Assembly (NCBI GenBank): GCA_002331575.1
Contig: DCZG01000102.1
Location: forward strand, 238-7,571
Source: Atopobium sp. UBA2090
Lineage (GTDB): Bacteria; Actinomycetota; Coriobacteriia; Coriobacteriales; Atopobiaceae
Direction: 5' to 3'
Length of the DNA: 7,334 nt
Below are positions 6,556-7,334 of this stretch, piece by piece (position 1 is the first letter of the stretch; every line of letters starts with the position of its first letter). The position numbers and the translations under genes were made by a program. The notes below the pieces were generated by a model. The model was not told where the DNA came from. It saw only the letters and a program-made list of their open reading frames with translations, and searched no databases.

Positions 6556-6995
6556 CCGACACTCACTCGCTCCTCACGCACGAGGTCACCGTCACGTACT
6601 CGGGCCACGAGGCGCTTCACCCCACGAGCCTCGCGTTCGCCCCGGGCACCGTGACCGCGCTCATCGGGCCTTCGGGCTGCGGAAAGTCCACGTTGCTGCG
6701 CTGCTTTAACCGCATGAACGACGGCATCAAGGATTGCCGCATCGAGGGCAAGATTGCGCTCGATGGTCAAGATATCCTGGGCGACTACGACATCTGCCGC
6801 CTTCGCCAGCGCGTGGGCATGGTGTTCCAGCGCCCCAACCCGTTTCCCATGAGCATCTACGACAACGTCGCGTATGGTCCGCGCGGTATGGGTGTGCGCG
6901 ATCGCGTCGTGCTCGACGAGCTGGTCGAAGACTCCCTGCGACGCGCCGCCCTGTGGAACGAGGTCAAGGACAAGCTCAAAGAGTCGGGTCTGGGT
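6552..6995 (+). CDS. pstB: Phosphate ABC transporter ATPase PstB, truncated and joined to foreign sequence
   Basis: PstB normally hydrolyses ATP on the inner membrane face to drive phosphate through PstC-PstA and is about 250 residues long. Here only residues 1-148 look like PstB. ATG 6552 overlaps the pstA stop, and AGAGGAGG (6533-6540) lies 11 bases before it. Walker A is GPSGCGKST (39-47) and the Q-loop is VFQRPNPFPMSIYDNVAYGP, with Gln93. The helical region runs through LWNEVKDKLKESGLG (134-148). The family then continues with LSGGQQQRLCIARAL, but here HAIAQQQRLCIV follows, so the ABC signature is lost, and Walker B, D-loop and H-loop never appear. The frame continues as a RecJ-like sequence. 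Leucine codons shift from mostly CTC to mostly CTG at about residue 48. As read, the product would be inactive; a misassembled end of an intact pstB is likelier. phoU, often next, is not seen. Confidence 0.85.
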
Positions 6996-7334
6996 CACGC
7001 CATTGCACAGCAGCAGCGCCTGTGCATCGTGGCCGATTACGACTGCGACGGCGCCACCGCCTGCGCCGTGGCGGTGCGCGGCCTGCGCCTGCTGGGCGCG
7101 CGCCATGTCGATTATTTGGTGTCCGACCGCGTGCTGGACGGCTACGGCCTGACCGCGCCGATTTCTGAGCGCGTGAAACAGCGCGGCGCTGACGTGCTGA
7201 TTACTGTGGACAACGGCATCGGCAGCGTCGAAGGCGTCGATCGCGCCACAGCGTTGGGGCTACGCACCCTCATCACCGACCACCATTTACCCTCGGCGCA
7301 GGTACCCAAGGCGGACGCCATCGTCAACCCCAAC
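6996..7334 (+). CDS. recJ: RecJ single-strand-specific 5'-3' exonuclease, N-terminal DHH domain fragment (partial, joined in frame to pstB)
   Basis: From about residue 149 of the pstB frame the protein reads as RecJ, a DNA-repair nuclease of the DHH phosphoesterase family that degrades single-stranded DNA from the 5' end. HAIAQQQRLCIVADYDCDGAT aligns without gaps with the E. coli RecJ stretch NAFREGTRIIVVGDFDADGAT as I recall it. Motif I is ADYDCDGAT (Asp162, Asp164, Asp166), motif II is TVDNG (218-222) and motif III is DHH (243-245); these are the metal-binding residues of the family. GYGLTAPISERV and AIVNPN are also typical. The true RecJ start is missing and the C-terminal part lies beyond the window. 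CTG-dominated leucines plus TTA, TCT, ACA and CTA codons differ from the neighbours. The wording of the motifs suggests a beta-proteobacterial source, which is inference. Nothing ties it to phosphate transport. Confidence 0.85.

Noticed and set aside
7008..7028. The shared QQQRLCI coding stretch as the exact assembly crossover
   Set aside because: Residues just left of it (HAIA) already look like RecJ rather than LSGG, so the switch is probably slightly upstream, near 6990-7000. The shared stretch may be coincidence.
6552..7334. A new phosphate-sensing nuclease system formed by a PstB-RecJ fusion
   Set aside because: The ATPase half lacks every motif after the Q-loop and would be non-functional. 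The joint sits inside a core fold element and codon usage changes, so a chimera explains it better.

Overview
The window is high-GC DNA with a strong C/G preference at third codon positions, and leucine in the pst genes is written mostly as CTC. This, plus the protein sequences, suggests a high-GC actinobacterium, most likely of the class Coriobacteriia (Collinsella/Olsenella-like). That placement is inference from sequence character, not a database match. The last 340 bases or so look like a different organism.

Layout. Positions 1-3485 (minus strand) hold a three-gene efflux operon, transcribed right to left: a MarR-family regulator (3485-3009), a complete ABC exporter half-transporter with a degenerate ATP site (3021-1192), and a second half-transporter cut off by the window edge (1205-1). 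Neighbouring genes overlap by 13-14 bases and each ABC gene has a strong Shine-Dalgarno sequence inside the gene before it. This is the usual arrangement of a MarR-controlled heterodimeric multidrug-type exporter. Positions 3486-3771 are a divergent control region with a perfect 20-bp palindrome, two 12-bp palindromes, and four GTAA-centred direct repeats on the pst side spaced close to whole helical turns. Positions 3772-7334 (plus strand) hold a high-affinity phosphate uptake operon: pstS, pstC, pstA and the start of pstB, packed with gaps or overlaps of a few bases.

How they work together. PstS is a Tat-type lipoprotein that would capture phosphate outside the membrane, PstC and PstA form the channel, and PstB would be the ATPase. 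The MarR protein probably represses its own operon through one or more of the palindromes. The GTAA repeats look like a phosphate-response activator array.

Main anomaly. The pstB reading frame does not continue as PstB. Near position 6995, just where the ABC signature LSGGQ should appear, it switches in frame to the N-terminal DHH nuclease domain of RecJ, of proteobacterial character (ADYDCDGAT, TVDNG and DHH motifs). Codon use also shifts earlier, near the Walker A motif. The likeliest reading is a chimeric assembly at a contig end, possibly with two joints. A genuine fusion would lack the ABC signature, Walker B and H-loop and could not energise phosphate uptake.
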